NCBI RefSeq assembly: GCF_024655635.1 | Contig: NZ_JANLGI010000009.1 | Span: 1-64,000 of the forward strand | Source of the DNA: Allobosea sp. 47.2.35 | GTDB taxonomy: Bacteria > Pseudomonadota > Alphaproteobacteria > Rhizobiales > Beijerinckiaceae | Reading direction: 5' to 3' | DNA: 64,000 bases | Part shown: positions 63,731 through 64,000 of the stretch, in pieces | Layout of the letters: the number at the start of each line of letters is the position of its first letter | How positions within the stretch are numbered: position 1 is the stretch's first letter | The notes under the pieces: generated by a model | Database searches by the model: none | The model's input: the letters and a program-made list of their open reading frames with translations, nothing else | Told to the model about the DNA's origin: nothing | Made by a program: the position numbers and the translations under genes

Positions 63731-64000
63731 TCAAGCGCGAGCGGCCGGCTTTGCCGGCAGCCAGGCGGCCTTGGCCTGCGCCTCCAGTGCGAGCCGGCAG
63801 ACGGTGAAGGCATGACGCTGGCTCATCGCGGTTTCGCTGCGGTTGGCGATGTCGGCGACGAGGTTGCGGAAATAGGTCAGCGGTTCGGCGGAGGCGTCGA
63901 TATGGCGGGTGCCGGCCTTGTCGACGAGGAAGACATGGTCGGTGCCGGGGCGGCCGGCGATGTCGACATATTTGCGCAGTTCGATCGTGCCCTCGGTGCC
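63731..64000 (-). CDS. Gfo/Idh/MocA-family oxidoreductase, 3' part
   Basis: The last 89 codons of a gene that starts beyond the window. The reverse frame reads from GTIELRKYVDIAGRPGTDH, then YFRNLVADIANRS and MSQRHAFTVCRLALEAQ to the stop. This C-terminal pattern, with late paired helices, is characteristic of Gfo/Idh/MocA oxidoreductases and resembles the second enzyme in this operon. The upstream part is not visible, so the coenzyme motif cannot be checked. Confidence 0.8.
   Translation of the reverse strand, partial: GTEGTIELRKYVDIAGRPGTDHVFLVDKAGTRHIDASAEPLTYFRNLVADIANRSETAMSQRHAFTVCRLALEAQAKAAWLPAKPAARA

Overview
The window looks like a chromosomal segment of a high-GC alphaproteobacterium, most likely a member of the Hyphomicrobiales close to Bosea. 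The pointers are an alphaproteobacterial initiator tRNA-Met, the gene order htpX-rsmB-heparinase-purH, a hmuTUV/hmuQ/hutX heme locus, the sdhCDAB order, and two ethylmalonyl-CoA-pathway-type enzymes (a CitE-like malyl-CoA family enzyme and a MaoC-type mesaconyl-CoA hydratase). The genus is an inference from gene content, not from a search. Genes are densely packed with many 1-13 nt overlaps. No insertion sequence, CRISPR array, rRNA or replication origin was seen.

Region by region. 0-9.4 kb: end of tRNA-fMet, an XRE regulator with a palindromic operator, DUF72, a YbaK-type deacylase, an LtrA membrane protein, purH, a heparinase-like protein, rsmB and htpX. 9.4-13.3 kb: a small SDHAF4-type assembly factor (a candidate helper for the SDH complex encoded 15 kb away), a cyclopropane-fatty-acid synthase broken by one amber codon, DUF2853, a 2-hydroxyacid dehydrogenase, and an L,D-transpeptidase whose ribosome-binding site lies inside a perfect hairpin. 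13.3-17.4 kb: heme import (hmuTUV) divergent from heme degradation and trafficking (hmuQ, hutX) across an AT-rich control region. 17.5-24.3 kb: a flippase-like membrane protein, a phosphatase, ppa, the CitE-like lyase, a DUF429/threonine dehydratase fused frame and the MaoC hydratase. 24.4-28 kb: sdhCDAB with two terminators. 28-35.5 kb: a D-amino-acid dehydrogenase and glutamine amidotransferase pair, then a TetR-controlled RND efflux operon with a perfect operator.

35.5-37.4 kb holds a two-gene module that reads as a polymorphic toxin with a PD-(D/E)XK-like C-terminal nuclease domain plus an immunity gene; it is visibly less GC-rich than its surroundings. 37.4-46.7 kb: an HxlR regulator and divergent reductase, a DMT exporter and LysR regulator, obgE, a D-threonine aldolase family enzyme, an MsbA-like ABC exporter, surE and a metallo-beta-lactamase-fold hydrolase. 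46.7-50.5 kb: an ABC importer of the FbpABC/AfuABC type. 50.6-56.8 kb: a 2-oxoacid/acetoin dehydrogenase E1alpha-E1beta-E2 operon headed by a SAF-domain oxidoreductase, opposite a SorC-family regulator with a clear operator. 56.8-64 kb: a sugar or nucleoside catabolic operon (two Gfo/Idh/MocA oxidoreductases, FGGY kinase, ABC permease, binding protein and ATPase, nucleoside hydrolase).

The best candidates for something undescribed are the toxin/immunity pair, the SorC-controlled SAF-oxidoreductase/E1-E2 operon with unknown substrate, the in-frame DUF429-threonine dehydratase fusion, and the L,D-transpeptidase RNA hairpin.
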